Below, one piece after another: positions 54,325 to 63,630 of a DNA stretch of 64,000 bases. The stretch's first letter is position 1. Each line of letters opens with the position of its first letter. Position numbers and translations under genes: made by a program. The notes under the pieces were generated by a model. That model did no database searches and was not told the origin of the DNA. It saw only the letters and a list, made by a program, of their open reading frames with translations. This DNA is from Rhizobium leguminosarum (GTDB lineage: Bacteria > Pseudomonadota > Alphaproteobacteria > Rhizobiales > Rhizobiaceae): contig NZ_JAGIOR010000005.1 of the NCBI RefSeq assembly GCF_017876795.1, positions 1-64,000 on the forward strand, read 5' to 3'.

Positions 54325-55362
54325 CTAAACAAGACCAGCAGCATACAAGACTTTCGCCACCGGCTCGAAATACATCTTTGGGATGGGATCCCCCATCTTC
54401 ATCGTGGAGATGAGCTGGCGCGCCAAGACATCATCATGGACAATAGTGAGACGTAGCGCCCGCGCCTCATCAAACAGCTGAGAAACAGCCTCTCCCTCGC
54501 CTCGGCAAACCAGTACCGGCACCCCCGTCTCGCCACGGACGTAACGCAGACCGACCAGCACCGCGCGCCCTTTCAAGATCAATGTGGCGTGATGCACGCC
54601 AAGCGGACGCTCGCTAGCCATTTCGTTGCGGAGGCGACGTCGTTCACGTTTCAACTTTGGCTCGCCTTGCTGATCCTTCAACTCGCGCTTCATCTCGGTG
54701 TCGGTCATGCGCATGCCGCGCAAAAACAACCCGCGCTGAACCAGGAGATCAATCAAGCCGCCGATCAGAAAGAAGCTGGCAGCAATCCCGATCAGCAGTT
54801 TCACCTCTGCAAACACAAAGCCGACACAGCCCATGCCGCAGATCGGCAGATAGACCATCGTTTTCCACATGCCGAGAACGACGAGGAGAAAGACTGCGCT
54901 GAGGACGAAAAACTTCACCAGCGTCTTCACAAGCTCGGATAGGGAGCGCATCGACCCGATGCGCTTCAGCCCTTTGAAGGGGTCAATTTTCTCATATTTC
55001 GGCATCATCGGTTCGAAAGAGAAGACCAATCCACGATTAGCGAGAAGTCCCGATAAAACTGCGGCGGCGACAATAATTCCGAGGAATGGGCCAACGATTG
55101 ACACAGCGAGTTCGGTAAAAAGGACCAGCGCCTGCTGAACCGCGCTGTTGAAGGGCATATCTTGCAGCTTGTCTGTTAGTAAAAGCGCTTCCTTGCATTT
55201 ATCCTCGATGATGCTCGCTTTTAACCATAGATATCCCAGCCCGCCGCACGTGCTGGCAGCGCGGACGAAATCGGCGCTGCTTGGAATCTGCCCTCTCTTG
55301 CGCGCTTGGTTCAGCTTCCTGGGTGTGGGTGGGTGTTTCTTTTCTTCGCTCGTATCGCTCAT
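54325..55362 (-). CDS. rhcU: RhcU, T3SS export-gate switch protein (FlhB/YscU family), NPTH motif missing
   Basis: 345 residues. Starts SEEKKHPPTPRKLNQARKRGQ, followed by four membrane segments (about 80-105, 150-170, 175-205) and a cytoplasmic domain from about 215. The family self-cleaves at NPTH to switch substrates from rod/needle to effectors; at the aligned place (264-267, between ATLIL and AVLVGLRYVRGET) this protein has KGRA. Last gene of the operon, separated from rhcT by a decayed IS110. IS6 lies 33 bp beyond its stop. Confidence 0.88.
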   Translation of the reverse strand: MSDTSEEKKHPPTPRKLNQARKRGQIPSSADFVRAASTCGGLGYLWLKASIIEDKCKEALLLTDKLQDMPFNSAVQQALVLFTELAVSIVGPFLGIIVAAAVLSGLLANRGLVFSFEPMMPKYEKIDPFKGLKRIGSMRSLSELVKTLVKFFVLSAVFLLVVLGMWKTMVYLPICGMGCVGFVFAEVKLLIGIAASFFLIGGLIDLLVQRGLFLRGMRMTDTEMKRELKDQQGEPKLKRERRRLRNEMASERPLGVHHATLILKGRAVLVGLRYVRGETGVPVLVCRGEGEAVSQLFDEARALRLTIVHDDVLARQLISTMKMGDPIPKMYFEPVAKVLYAAGLV

Positions 55363-56794
55363 CAGGCAGCCTCGCGATTGCGCTGAATCCGTTCAAGGGC
55401 TGATTGGGCGTTGGTCCCGCGCCGCCGCGAGGACCGCCTTTGCTTGCCCCACGAGGGCCCAAATGAGGTTTGAGGCGTTGCAGTGGCCGGGAGCTCCAGA
55501 CGGGCTACAGGAAGATGCGCCACGGACACCTCCACCAAGATGTGCCCACAGCGTCGATTGATGAACACCCTGTGAGGGTAGCTTCCGGCACCGGGCACCA
55601 GACTCCAGTTTGCATAGGTGCATCCATGACCATTTTCGTTGGTGTCGATTGGGGCGGATCGAGCCATGCCGTTTGTATCGTCGACCCTGCCGGCGGGGGC
55701 CTCGGCCACTTTACCGTCGCTCACCAACGGGACGGGCTTGCCGATCTCGTTGCGCCCCTGCACTGGTGCGGCCCGCCCGGCGAGACGCCGAGCGACATCG
55801 AGCGGCCCAGTGGGCTCGTCGCCACCCTGCTCCACCCCACTGTCGTCAAGGCGCGCCGGCCCCGCTATCGCGGCGGCGTCGCCGCCAGCAGCGACCCGGG
55901 CCACGCCTAAATCCACGTCGACATTCTGCCGGCCGAGAGCCGCCGGCTGGCGCTGTCCCGGCCACAATCTGGCGTCATTAAGGCCTTGCGCGCGCTGGTG
56001 CGCGGCCGTGATAATCTCATTGCCAGAAAGGTCGTGCTCGCCACTCAGTTCCGCGCTCTTCTCGAAAGCCATTGGCCAGGTCCGTTCGACCGGTTCGCCG
56101 ACATCGCAAGCCCCGTCGGGCGGGCTTTCATCCAATGCTACCCGGCGCCGGCAAGCGCCAGCCGCCCGCCTGAGAAGCACATGGCCTCCTTCCTCGCCCA
56201 GAACCAGTATTGCGGCCGGCGCAGCGTCGCCGATGTGCTTGGCCGGCTCCGCTCCACGCCCAACCCAACCGCCACGGAGGCTGATGCCAAGGGCGAACTC
56301 TCGCGTGTCAGTGCCAGCACACTCGAAGGCCTCGTCGCCCAGATCGCCAAGCTCTCCAGTCGCAACGAGCATGCCGTTGCTCGACTCCCGGAAGGACGCA
56401 TCGCAAGATCCTTCCCCGGGGGCGGGAAAATCGGCGCCGGCCAGATCACTGGCGGGTTCGGCGACGGGCGTGCCCGCCGCCAAAGCGAGGATCATCTCGC
56501 TGCGGAGGCCGGCGTCGCTCCCGTCACATACCAGAGCGACAAATCCCGCGGTGTCGGCTGGTGATGGGCCTGCAACACACGCTTGTGCGCTGTCATGACC
56601 TGCTTCGCCGACAACTCCAGGCAGGCAAGGCCATCGGCCGCGAAGGTCTATCAAGACGCCAGAAGATGCGCATGCCGGCATCCGGTGGCGCATGGTTGCG
56701 CATTTTCTGGAGAGCGTGGCAAGACTACATGCACTACGATCCAAAAACACCCTTTCCTGGCCTCTGCTTGTCGGTGGTTGGCAAAGGACCTCTC
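55363..56794 (+). pseudogene. Degenerate IS110-family element between rhcU and rhcT
   Basis: Transposase pieces from 55627: MTIFVGVDWGGSSHAVCIVD, a stop at 55908, then IKALRALVRGRDNLIARKVV, MASFLAQNQYCGRRS, AEAGVAPVTYQSDKSRGVGW with a stop, and CFADNSRQARPS in another frame up to about 56735. At least two stops or frame breaks. The whole gap between rhcU (55362) and rhcT (56795) is this insertion. A 485-codon open frame on the other strand is only its shadow. Confidence 0.85.
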
Positions 56795-57616
56795 TCATTT
56801 CAGCAGCTTCCCAAACCACTCTAGCGCGCCGTTCGACCAGACGATTTCCGATTTCATGCCTTCGACGAGATAGACAGTGTAGGTGACCATGATGATCGGA
56901 AAGCCGATATTCTTGATCGTCGGGGAGAGATCGCTCGGCTTGAATTGCGGCGCATAGCGCCCGACTATCATCACAGATATATCGACCAGGAGTAGGAAGG
57001 CCACCACAGGTCCAGAGACCAATAGGGTCGTGCGCATGATGTGGTCCAGGAGTCCCATCAATTCCATTGCTCCTTGCGCAGTCAGGGTGGGTTGAAGCCG
57101 ATACACGGGCCAGATCAGATAGCTGCCATAAAGGCCGTTGATCATGACCTCCAGACCTCCCGACGCGACAAAGATCGTTGCCGCGGTGATGCCGAGAAAA
57201 AGTCCCGTCGCCGAAGCCTGGCTGCGCGTAGCGGGATCGTCCGAAGCGACCTGGCTGGTGATGCCGCGCTGGGTGTCAATAATCTCACCGGCCGCCTGCA
57301 GGCTCCATAGCGGGATGCCGAGCAGCGTGCCAAGCAGCAGGCCGACAAAAACCTCCTTCAAACCGAGCAGCGTTACCTGAATAAGACGTATTTCAGGATC
57401 AATCGCCTGCACGCCGACGCTGATCTGCGCCCAGCATGGTAGTGCGAACGCAACAGCCAAGCAGCCGCGGATCAGCCCGCTAATCTCAGACCGCGTAAAT
57501 ATCGGAAGGACCAGCATAATACCGACGGCGCGGGACGCGCCAAGTCCAGCTGCAACGATGAATTCGATGGCCGCCTGGATCAGAGTTTGAGAATTAGAAA
57601 GTGACGAGCCATACAT
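56795..57616 (-). CDS. rhcT: RhcT, T3SS export-gate membrane protein
   Basis: 273 residues, SpaR/YscT/FliR family with about six to seven membrane segments; [55 protein letters not shown] and [17 protein letters not shown] are conserved in the family. Forms the export gate with RhcR and RhcS in the inner membrane. Confidence 0.92.
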   Translation of the reverse strand: MYGSSLSNSQTLIQAAIEFIVAAGLGASRAVGIMLVLPIFTRSEISGLIRGCLAVAFALPCWAQISVGVQAIDPEIRLIQVTLLGLKEVFVGLLLGTLLGIPLWSLQAAGEIIDTQRGITSQVASDDPATRSQASATGLFLGITAATIFVASGGLEVMINGLYGSYLIWPVYRLQPTLTAQGAMELMGLLDHIMRTTLLVSGPVVAFLLLVDISVMIVGRYAPQFKPSDLSPTIKNIGFPIIMVTYTVYLVEGMKSEIVWSNGALEWFGKLLK

Positions 57617-57624
57617 GGGAATGG

Positions 57625-57900
57625 CTAGTAGCTGGATGTGATTGCGGGAAACTCAGCAAAGATCTGGTTGGCGTATTCTATGAGCGGGGCGCTCAGCACA
57701 GGGGACAACAGACCAATGACGGCAACAACGACCAGAAGTTTCACGGCGAGTGGCAAGGAATCATTCTGGATCTGTGTCGCCGCCTGGAAGATGCCAATGC
57801 CCAGGCCAACAACCACCGCCGCAATGAGTGGTGGCAGAACCCAGATCATGAAAACCACGAACGATTGGCTCATGTGAGTTACACTGCTGGCCTCGTCCAT
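57625..57900 (-). CDS. rhcS: RhcS, T3SS export-gate membrane protein
   Basis: 91 residues from ATG 57900, YscS/FliQ family: two membrane helices ([40 protein letters not shown]) around [19 protein letters not shown]. An upstream in-frame start (57957) is inside rhcR and rejected. Two bp after rhcR. Confidence 0.93.
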   Translation of the reverse strand: MDEASSVTHMSQSFVVFMIWVLPPLIAAVVVGLGIGIFQAATQIQNDSLPLAVKLLVVVAVIGLLSPVLSAPLIEYANQIFAEFPAITSSY

Positions 57901-57902
57901 AC

Positions 57903-58568
57903 TCAACCTCCCGGTGTTGTGTAACTCAACACAAGCCCGTGCGTTAGTTGCGACCAACCATCGATAGTGACGAATAGAAACAGTTTGAAAGGCACAGATA
58001 TCACCGCCGGGGACACCATTGACATGCCCATGGCCATCAAAATTGTCGTTACGATAAGATCGATGGTGATAAAGGGAAGATAGAGAAGAAAGCCAATTTC
58101 GAAGGCACGCTTGAGTTCTGAGATTAGAAAAGATGGTATCAGAATGACGAGGTCATCAGGTGCAGCGCTGGCGCGCATCTCCTGTGGCCAGACTTGTTCG
58201 GTCGAGGATAAGAAAAACCGGCGTTGTTCTTCATTGGTGAACCTCTTGAGATAATCACGTAAGGGCTGCCGCCCCTCTTTAGCGGCGGTCACCCAGTCAT
58301 CGAACGTTTGATAGTGCAGTTTCGGATCCGTGACGCGAGTATAGGTCTGCTCAATAACAGGCGCGCTCACGAAAACGGTGAGAATCAATGCAGCGGCGTA
58401 TAGCACGATGTTTGGTGGTATTGTCTGGGTCCCGAGCGCGTTGCGGACGAGGAAGAGGACGACTGATATCTTTACAAACGCCGTGGTCGTGACGACCGCC
58501 AACACCAGCAGACCGAGTCCGGCTGTAACCGCAAGTAGTGCCAGGATTCCTGGTTGAACGTCAGTCAT
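57903..58568 (-). CDS. rhcR: RhcR, T3SS export-gate membrane protein
   Basis: 221 residues from ATG 58568, YscR/FliP family: FVKISVVLFLVRNALGTQTI and PPNIVLYAAALIL, LVILIPSFLISELKRAFEIG, and YLPFITIDLIVTTILMAMGMSMVSP, hallmark sequences of the gate. Start overlaps the rhcQ end by 8 bp; a longer frame to 58715 is ignored. Confidence 0.94.
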   Translation of the reverse strand: MTDVQPGILALLAVTAGLGLLVLAVVTTTAFVKISVVLFLVRNALGTQTIPPNIVLYAAALILTVFVSAPVIEQTYTRVTDPKLHYQTFDDWVTAAKEGRQPLRDYLKRFTNEEQRRFFLSSTEQVWPQEMRASAAPDDLVILIPSFLISELKRAFEIGFLLYLPFITIDLIVTTILMAMGMSMVSPAVISVPFKLFLFVTIDGWSQLTHGLVLSYTTPGG

Positions 58569-59679
58569 TGCATGCCAATCTGCCACGGAGTCTGATGCCC
58601 AGCCCGTCGCCGATGCGCACGATGTCGCCGCAGCCGATACGCCGGCCGTTGGCAAGAATATCGACCGGACCGTCGATTGGCCTACCAAGTTCGAACACAT
58701 GCCCTTCGCCGACACTTCTCAATTCTCTTAGCGGCATCGACCAGCGGCCGCATTCAAAGACCAATGTGATCTCGACATCGTCGAGATCGGCTTCCGCCGG
58801 CGCTTGCTGCGATTCGAATTGTGTCGTCATATGTGCATTCTCCAAGCGGCATCGTCGCGAGCGAAAAGGGCGCCGCAGAATTAGGCGGTCCCCGGCAATA
58901 TCTGCCGCGGCACATAACCGGCCCGCAGATAGGATGATCTGGCCGCGCCCAAACGGTAATTCATCCGGCAATAGCGCATCACCGGCACGTGCGTTGCGAA
59001 GAAGCGCAGCCGAAGCGCTGAGCGAGCCGATCTCTGCTGCAACTGTGATGGGGAGCTTTGAAAACAGGGCGCGCGGCTGTCGCTGCAACTCGCCAAGCAA
59101 CTCGCCTAACGCGCGGAATGCAGATGGTACACGACCATCGAGAGGCGAGAACAGGAACAGACGAACTTTGCCGCTGACTGGACCGCAGGCGATGTCGAAT
59201 TCCAGATAAGGAGCTGGCGTCATGGCGTCGCCTGTTCGAAGGAATTGCACGTTCAGTTGTGTCTGACTCTCCAGTCGAGCGATAAGCGGCTCGAGTGCGA
59301 GTTCGAGAACAAGCGAACCAGTTGGTTCGCCAGGTAATGCAAGACCATTCTGCACTGTTGAGATGAGCGCTTCTGCAAGTCGACGGCACAACGACAAGAC
59401 AATCGTTTCGTCTCCGACGCGCCAGATGCAATCAAACATTGGAGCCGTAGAAGGTTCCCGCTGCCAGACAATCCGTTCCATCCGCACAGATAGCGGCATA
59501 TCGCCAAGCCGGCTCTGAAAGGCCACGCGGGGGGTGGCGATTCCGTTGAGCCACGAGACGACGGCGCGGGACAGAGTTAGCGCTGGTTCGAGCATAGCGT
59601 GTCTGCCCCCAGGAGTTACCGGGCGCGGCTCAACAAAACGGCACGATCCCGCCGCGGTAAAAGGATGAGCCGTCATCAT
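58561..59679 (-). CDS. rhcQ: RhcQ, T3SS cytoplasmic sorting-platform (C-ring) protein
   Basis: 372 residues, YscQ/FliN type. The C-terminal SpoA domain (about 295-368) is clear: VEITLVFECGRWSMPLRELR, GEGHVFELGRPIDGPVDILANG and GDIVRIGDGLGIRL. N-terminal part is variable. Builds the cytoplasmic ring that receives substrates. Confidence 0.88.
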   Translation of the reverse strand: MMTAHPFTAAGSCRFVEPRPVTPGGRHAMLEPALTLSRAVVSWLNGIATPRVAFQSRLGDMPLSVRMERIVWQREPSTAPMFDCIWRVGDETIVLSLCRRLAEALISTVQNGLALPGEPTGSLVLELALEPLIARLESQTQLNVQFLRTGDAMTPAPYLEFDIACGPVSGKVRLFLFSPLDGRVPSAFRALGELLGELQRQPRALFSKLPITVAAEIGSLSASAALLRNARAGDALLPDELPFGRGQIILSAGRLCAAADIAGDRLILRRPFRSRRCRLENAHMTTQFESQQAPAEADLDDVEITLVFECGRWSMPLRELRSVGEGHVFELGRPIDGPVDILANGRRIGCGDIVRIGDGLGIRLRGRLACND

Positions 59680-60209
59680 ATCGGATCGCCCGACATTTGG
59701 GGACGCGAAACCCTCCCATACCGAGACATGCTTTCGTCATCGGCCTCTATCTCGGCTGCGGACTCCGAATGGGTGTCGACCGAGCGCCGGACGTCGCCCT
59801 CGATCTGTTCCCATTTGTGCCTGGCCGCCGAACATTTGACCCAGCGGGCCCTTGTCTCAGACGCCGCCGTCTCGGCCTCCTCCTGAGCGACGCGCGCGTC
59901 ATCAAGCCTCTGAAGTCTCAAGGTGACCTCGGTCTCAAGCCGCTCAATGAGGAGCTTGCCACGATCGAGTGCTGCGACGGACAAGGTATCGAGCGATATT
60001 AGCTGCTGGTAAAGCTGCACTTCGGCCGCTGCACGGCGGTCCTCTGCGATCGCAAGCTCCTTGGAAGCATGCTGTGTAGCCAAGGCCGCGATCTGGCGCT
60101 TGGCTTCCATATTGGACAGCTCGCTAAGGGCACTTTGCTCTCGCATATCCTTCAGAAGCCTTAGCCTCGAAGCGTGAACACAATTCACGCGGTCAGACGC
60201 GACATCCAT
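59676..60209 (-). CDS. RhcO-like (YscO/FliJ-type) coiled-coil stalk protein
   Basis: 177 residues, almost wholly helical and charged; heptad-rich from about 30 to 135 (LSNMEAKRQIAALATQHASK, RLETEVTLRLQRLDDARVAQEEAE). By position between rhcN and rhcQ it is the y4yJ/RhcO type protein linking ATPase and export gate. Overlaps rhcN by 25 bp and rhcQ by 4 bp. Confidence 0.8.
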   Translation of the reverse strand: MDVASDRVNCVHASRLRLLKDMREQSALSELSNMEAKRQIAALATQHASKELAIAEDRRAAAEVQLYQQLISLDTLSVAALDRGKLLIERLETEVTLRLQRLDDARVAQEEAETAASETRARWVKCSAARHKWEQIEGDVRRSVDTHSESAAEIEADDESMSRYGRVSRPQMSGDPI

Positions 60210-61543
60210 TCGACGGTTTCCTCAAAACTGGACGTCTCGACTTCGCCCTGGCGCAAAAACTCCTGCAGATCATCGATCGAGGCGATAGCACGGTCAGTCA
60301 GCGGATCGCTGCCATGCTTGTATTCACCGACCTTGACCAAAAATTCGGACTCGGCACTGCGCGAGAGGAGATCACGGAAGAAGGACGCCGCCCTACGATG
60401 TGCAACAGATACGACTGCATCCATTACACGGCTGCGGCTCTGCAGCACATCGATAGCAGGGAAATGCTCTCGTGCCGCAATCGTGCGTGAAAGGACGACA
60501 TGGCCGTCGAGAATGCCGCGCGACTCCTCGGCGATTGGATCCCCCACACCGTCACCCTCGACAAGCACGGTATAGAAGGCTGTGATTGAGCCACGCTCTC
60601 CCATGCCGGCACGCTCCAACAGGCCTGGCAGCGTGGCAAAGACGGAAGGAGGAAAGCCCCGCCGGGTCGGCGGCTCACCCGCAGCAAGGCCGATTTCGCG
60701 CATGGCGCGGCAAAGGCGCGTCAATGAATCCATCATCAGAACGACGCGTTGCCCTTGTTCGCGAAAATATTCGGCGAGTGTGGTTGCCATATGCGCACAT
60801 TGCGCCCGCTCTATTGCCGAGCGGTCGGAGGTTTCGATGACAACGATCGTACGACGAAGGGCTGCTTCCCCAAGATGCCGCTCAATGAATTCTCGAACCT
60901 CACGTCCACGCTCGCCTATGAGCGCGACGATGGTAACGTCGGCTGCCGCGCCTTTTACGATCTGTGCCAGTAAGGTTGACTTGCCGCAGCCAGCCTCTCC
61001 ATAGATCCCGATCCGCTGGCCTTCGCCACATGTCAGCAGACCATCCAGGGCACGGACGCCGAGTGGGAAGGGCCGCTCGATTATGCGCCTTGTCATTGGG
61101 TTGGGGGCTCTGCCGCGCAGCGGACGGGTTTCAGCGGTTTTGACAGCGCCTTTGCCATCGAGCGGACGTCCGAAGCTGTCGATCACGCGGCCGAGCAAAT
61201 CGGCCCCGACTGGCACCTCATGCATTCGTCCCGTTGCCACCACTTCTGCACGGCTGGACAGGCCGACCAAGTCACCTACTGGCGTGAGCAAAACGCCATT
61301 CTGAAACAGACCGACCACCTCGGCTTCCAACGACCACCCGGTCCGCGGATCCTGCAACAGACAGAGTTCACCGATGCGGGCTTCTGGCAAGACGGCATAG
61401 AGGAGTGTTCCGATGGCCCGCGTGATCCGCCCGCGTACGACACGCGTGTCGATACGCTTGGCTTTAGACCTCAGACCAGACAGCTCCGTATCCAGAGTCC
61501 TCTCTGCAGCGGGATTGCTGTGCTCGGGCATCCGCTTGGTCAT
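60185..61543 (-). CDS. rhcN: RhcN, T3SS ATPase
   Basis: 452 residues, FliI/YscN family. Walker A GEAGCGKST (182-190), Walker B VVLMMDSLTRLCRAMREIGL and GEPPTRRGFPPSVFATLPGLLERAG, then a C-terminal helical domain with SAESEFLVKVGEYKHGSDP. It unfolds substrates and detaches chaperones. Start overlaps rhcL end by 4 bp. Confidence 0.94.
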   Translation of the reverse strand: MTKRMPEHSNPAAERTLDTELSGLRSKAKRIDTRVVRGRITRAIGTLLYAVLPEARIGELCLLQDPRTGWSLEAEVVGLFQNGVLLTPVGDLVGLSSRAEVVATGRMHEVPVGADLLGRVIDSFGRPLDGKGAVKTAETRPLRGRAPNPMTRRIIERPFPLGVRALDGLLTCGEGQRIGIYGEAGCGKSTLLAQIVKGAAADVTIVALIGERGREVREFIERHLGEAALRRTIVVIETSDRSAIERAQCAHMATTLAEYFREQGQRVVLMMDSLTRLCRAMREIGLAAGEPPTRRGFPPSVFATLPGLLERAGMGERGSITAFYTVLVEGDGVGDPIAEESRGILDGHVVLSRTIAAREHFPAIDVLQSRSRVMDAVVSVAHRRAASFFRDLLSRSAESEFLVKVGEYKHGSDPLTDRAIASIDDLQEFLRQGEVETSSFEETVEWMSRLTA

Positions 61544-62163
61544 AGTTCGCCTTCTTCAGAACGCAAGCCAAAGCCGAGGCGCAGCGCGCGTACCTGCGCA
61601 GTCAGCCCGAGATCGACGTTGCCATATTCGCTCCACAGCACGCATTGCTGCGGCGACAGCGCCGGATCGGGGTCAATCCGAACCTTCGGCCGGCCTTCCC
61701 TTCCATCGCATTCAGCGAACTCGCGCGCGAGCGCATCCACTTGCGTGGGAGAGACATGAAGACAAACTTCGGCGCCACCATATTCCCGCTCGATCGCACG
61801 ACGAACGGTCTTCACCAGCAGATCGCCTGGATCAAAGGCACCCAGAAGATCGCCTACGATCTCCATCACGAGCTGTGGCAATTCTTGCTCCAGAACGGTC
61901 TTTCGCCGTGCCAGTTCGGAGACTGTCCGCCCAATCAGTTGGGTCATCTCCTCCGCGCCGTCGTTGAATCCCTCGGTATAACCGCGCGCCCGTTCGCGCC
62001 GATAAGCCGCGCGCGCCCAGCCGCGAACCCGCTGCAGATGCCGTTCCGCCGCCGAACGCGCCTCCGCGGCATTGTCCCAGACTTCGAGCTCACTTGCCGG
62101 TATCAGTGGCCCGACTGGGCGCATCTGTGGAGCAACCGACGCTGCAGAATCATCAATCGTCAT
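61540..62163 (-). CDS. nolV: RhcL (NolV), ATPase regulator of the FliH/YscL family
   Basis: 207 residues: variable N terminus, a helical stalk with RERARGYTEGFNDGAEEMTQ, then the conserved C-terminal domain (LVKTVRRAIEREYG, HVSPTQVDALAREF, CVLWSEYGNVDLGLTAQVRALRLG). Binds RhcN and RhcQ. Overlaps both neighbours. Confidence 0.9.
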   Translation of the reverse strand: MTIDDSAASVAPQMRPVGPLIPASELEVWDNAAEARSAAERHLQRVRGWARAAYRRERARGYTEGFNDGAEEMTQLIGRTVSELARRKTVLEQELPQLVMEIVGDLLGAFDPGDLLVKTVRRAIEREYGGAEVCLHVSPTQVDALAREFAECDGREGRPKVRIDPDPALSPQQCVLWSEYGNVDLGLTAQVRALRLGFGLRSEEGEL

Positions 62164-62768
62164 ATCGTTCGGGTCTCCGCAACCAGATAGGCTACCACTA
62201 AAGAAAACAACTGGCCTGCAGCATTGCGGTGCTCAATCGCCGGCTCATCGGCGGCGGTCCCAACAGGAAGGCGCAGCAGCACGCGGTTCCGGTCAAGGGC
62301 TGAATTTTCATCAAGCCAAGCGCCAAGACAAGCATGCCCGTCGCGTTCAATCTGTTGGGCGAGTTGCTCCGGATCGTTAATCGATCCGGTTGCGATGGCA
62401 TGCACCAGATGTCGGATGCCAAACGCGTGCGCTTCAGCACCGATAGATTGGATCAGAACGGTGAGGTCAGGCTTTGAAATCAGCTTCAGCAGCGAACGGG
62501 CATGCCAGAGGCTCCCGGCAAGCAGGGCAGCCCGACGCGGATCATGTCCACGCAGAAGATCCTGACCCCAGCGGCCTTCATTCAAATTCATTTCTTTGTC
62601 GAGCAACAGTCCTGCCAATCTTACCTGAAGCCTGGGACTCTTCTGCAACCGCACCAAGGTCGCGGCCGATAACGCCGGGTTAAGACGTGCGGCAAGTCGA
62701 GTCGGATGAATCTCAGCAGCAAGCTGGCTCAAGTCCTCGTAAGCCGATTCGGGCGATCGATCACGCAT
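62160..62768 (-). CDS. nolU: NolU, T3SS accessory protein
   Basis: 202 residues from ATG 62768. No transmembrane segment; contains AARLNPALSAATLVRLQKSPRLQVRLAGLL and HDPRRAALLAGSLWHARSLL. Identified mainly by its fixed position between rhcJ and rhcL; similar in place and size to HrpD/YscK-type proteins. Start overlaps the rhcJ end by 8 bp. Confidence 0.82.
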   Translation of the reverse strand: MRDRSPESAYEDLSQLAAEIHPTRLAARLNPALSAATLVRLQKSPRLQVRLAGLLLDKEMNLNEGRWGQDLLRGHDPRRAALLAGSLWHARSLLKLISKPDLTVLIQSIGAEAHAFGIRHLVHAIATGSINDPEQLAQQIERDGHACLGAWLDENSALDRNRVLLRLPVGTAADEPAIEHRNAAGQLFSLVVAYLVAETRTI

Positions 62769-63630
62769 CGCCGACCCTCTTTTTAGCAACAGACTCGATC
62801 GCAGGCACACCCGTGCGCCCTTCGAGCTTGGTTGGTTCGCGCGATTGCCTGCGCTGGCGCATACGAGCGCGGCACAAGACATAGCTTAGAACGGCGATCA
62901 CGGCCGCCGCGAAACCCACAGCGATCGCCAACAAAGGCGCCGGAATCAATTCAGATGCCTGGGTCAAAACAGCCGCTGGCTCAGCCCGTTGCTCAAATGC
63001 GGGCCGTTCCACTGGCACGAAGACCACCTCCACCTTATCGTAGGATAGACCCTCGATGCTGTTTGCAATGAGCATCTTGATTTGCGGTAGCAGAATTGAG
63101 ACGTTTGCTTTAGCGTCATGTCGGATAAACGCCGACGCCGAGGATGGCGTGGCGCCCTCTCGTAAAAGGTCGTTGTGAGGCAGAACGACATGGACGCGCA
63201 CCGAGATGACGCCGTCGATGTCGCTGATCGTACGCGACATCTCTTCGTTCAGCGCATAAACATAACGCGCGCGCTCCTCGGTCGGCGACGCGATCAGACC
63301 CGATCCTTTGAATATTTCGCCGAGGTTCTTGAAAGACTGGTGGGGCAGCCCCTTGGCATTCAGCAGGTTGATCGAGAAGGCAAGCTGCTTTTCTTCGACC
63401 TGAATCGTGCTGGTCCCATCCTTTACCGCGACACGGACCGCATCGACGCCACTGTTAAGCAGGAGCGCGAGCATGTCGTTCGCCTCGCGCTCCTGCAATT
63501 TCGTGTAGAGATCGGCCTTGCAGCTACTTAGAGCAAACAGAAGCGGCAGCACAGCGCAACGAGGCCATAGCCGACCAGGCGGACGGCTATGGGTGATCTC
63601 GCCATGCGTTGCGTCAACCATGCGCGACAT
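62761..63630 (-). CDS. nolT: RhcJ (NolT), T3SS inner-membrane ring lipoprotein
   Basis: 289 residues, YscJ/FliF family. Signal peptide with lipobox ending at Cys37 (LLFALSSCKADLYTKL). Ring-forming domains: EREANDMLALLLNSGVDAVR, VRVHVVLPHNDLL and ASAFIRHDAKANV, then a C-terminal membrane helix (LLAIAVGFAAAVIAVLSYVL). Its ATG directly abuts the nolB stop. Confidence 0.92.
   Translation of the reverse strand: MSRMVDATHGEITHSRPPGRLWPRCAVLPLLFALSSCKADLYTKLQEREANDMLALLLNSGVDAVRVAVKDGTSTIQVEEKQLAFSINLLNAKGLPHQSFKNLGEIFKGSGLIASPTEERARYVYALNEEMSRTISDIDGVISVRVHVVLPHNDLLREGATPSSASAFIRHDAKANVSILLPQIKMLIANSIEGLSYDKVEVVFVPVERPAFEQRAEPAAVLTQASELIPAPLLAIAVGFAAAVIAVLSYVLCRARMRQRRQSREPTKLEGRTGVPAIESVAKKRVGDA

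Noticed and set aside
55362..56819. 485-codon open frame on the minus strand between rhcU and rhcT
   Set aside because: It runs antisense to recognisable IS110 transposase fragments, has biased composition and no domain; it is a GC-rich shadow frame.
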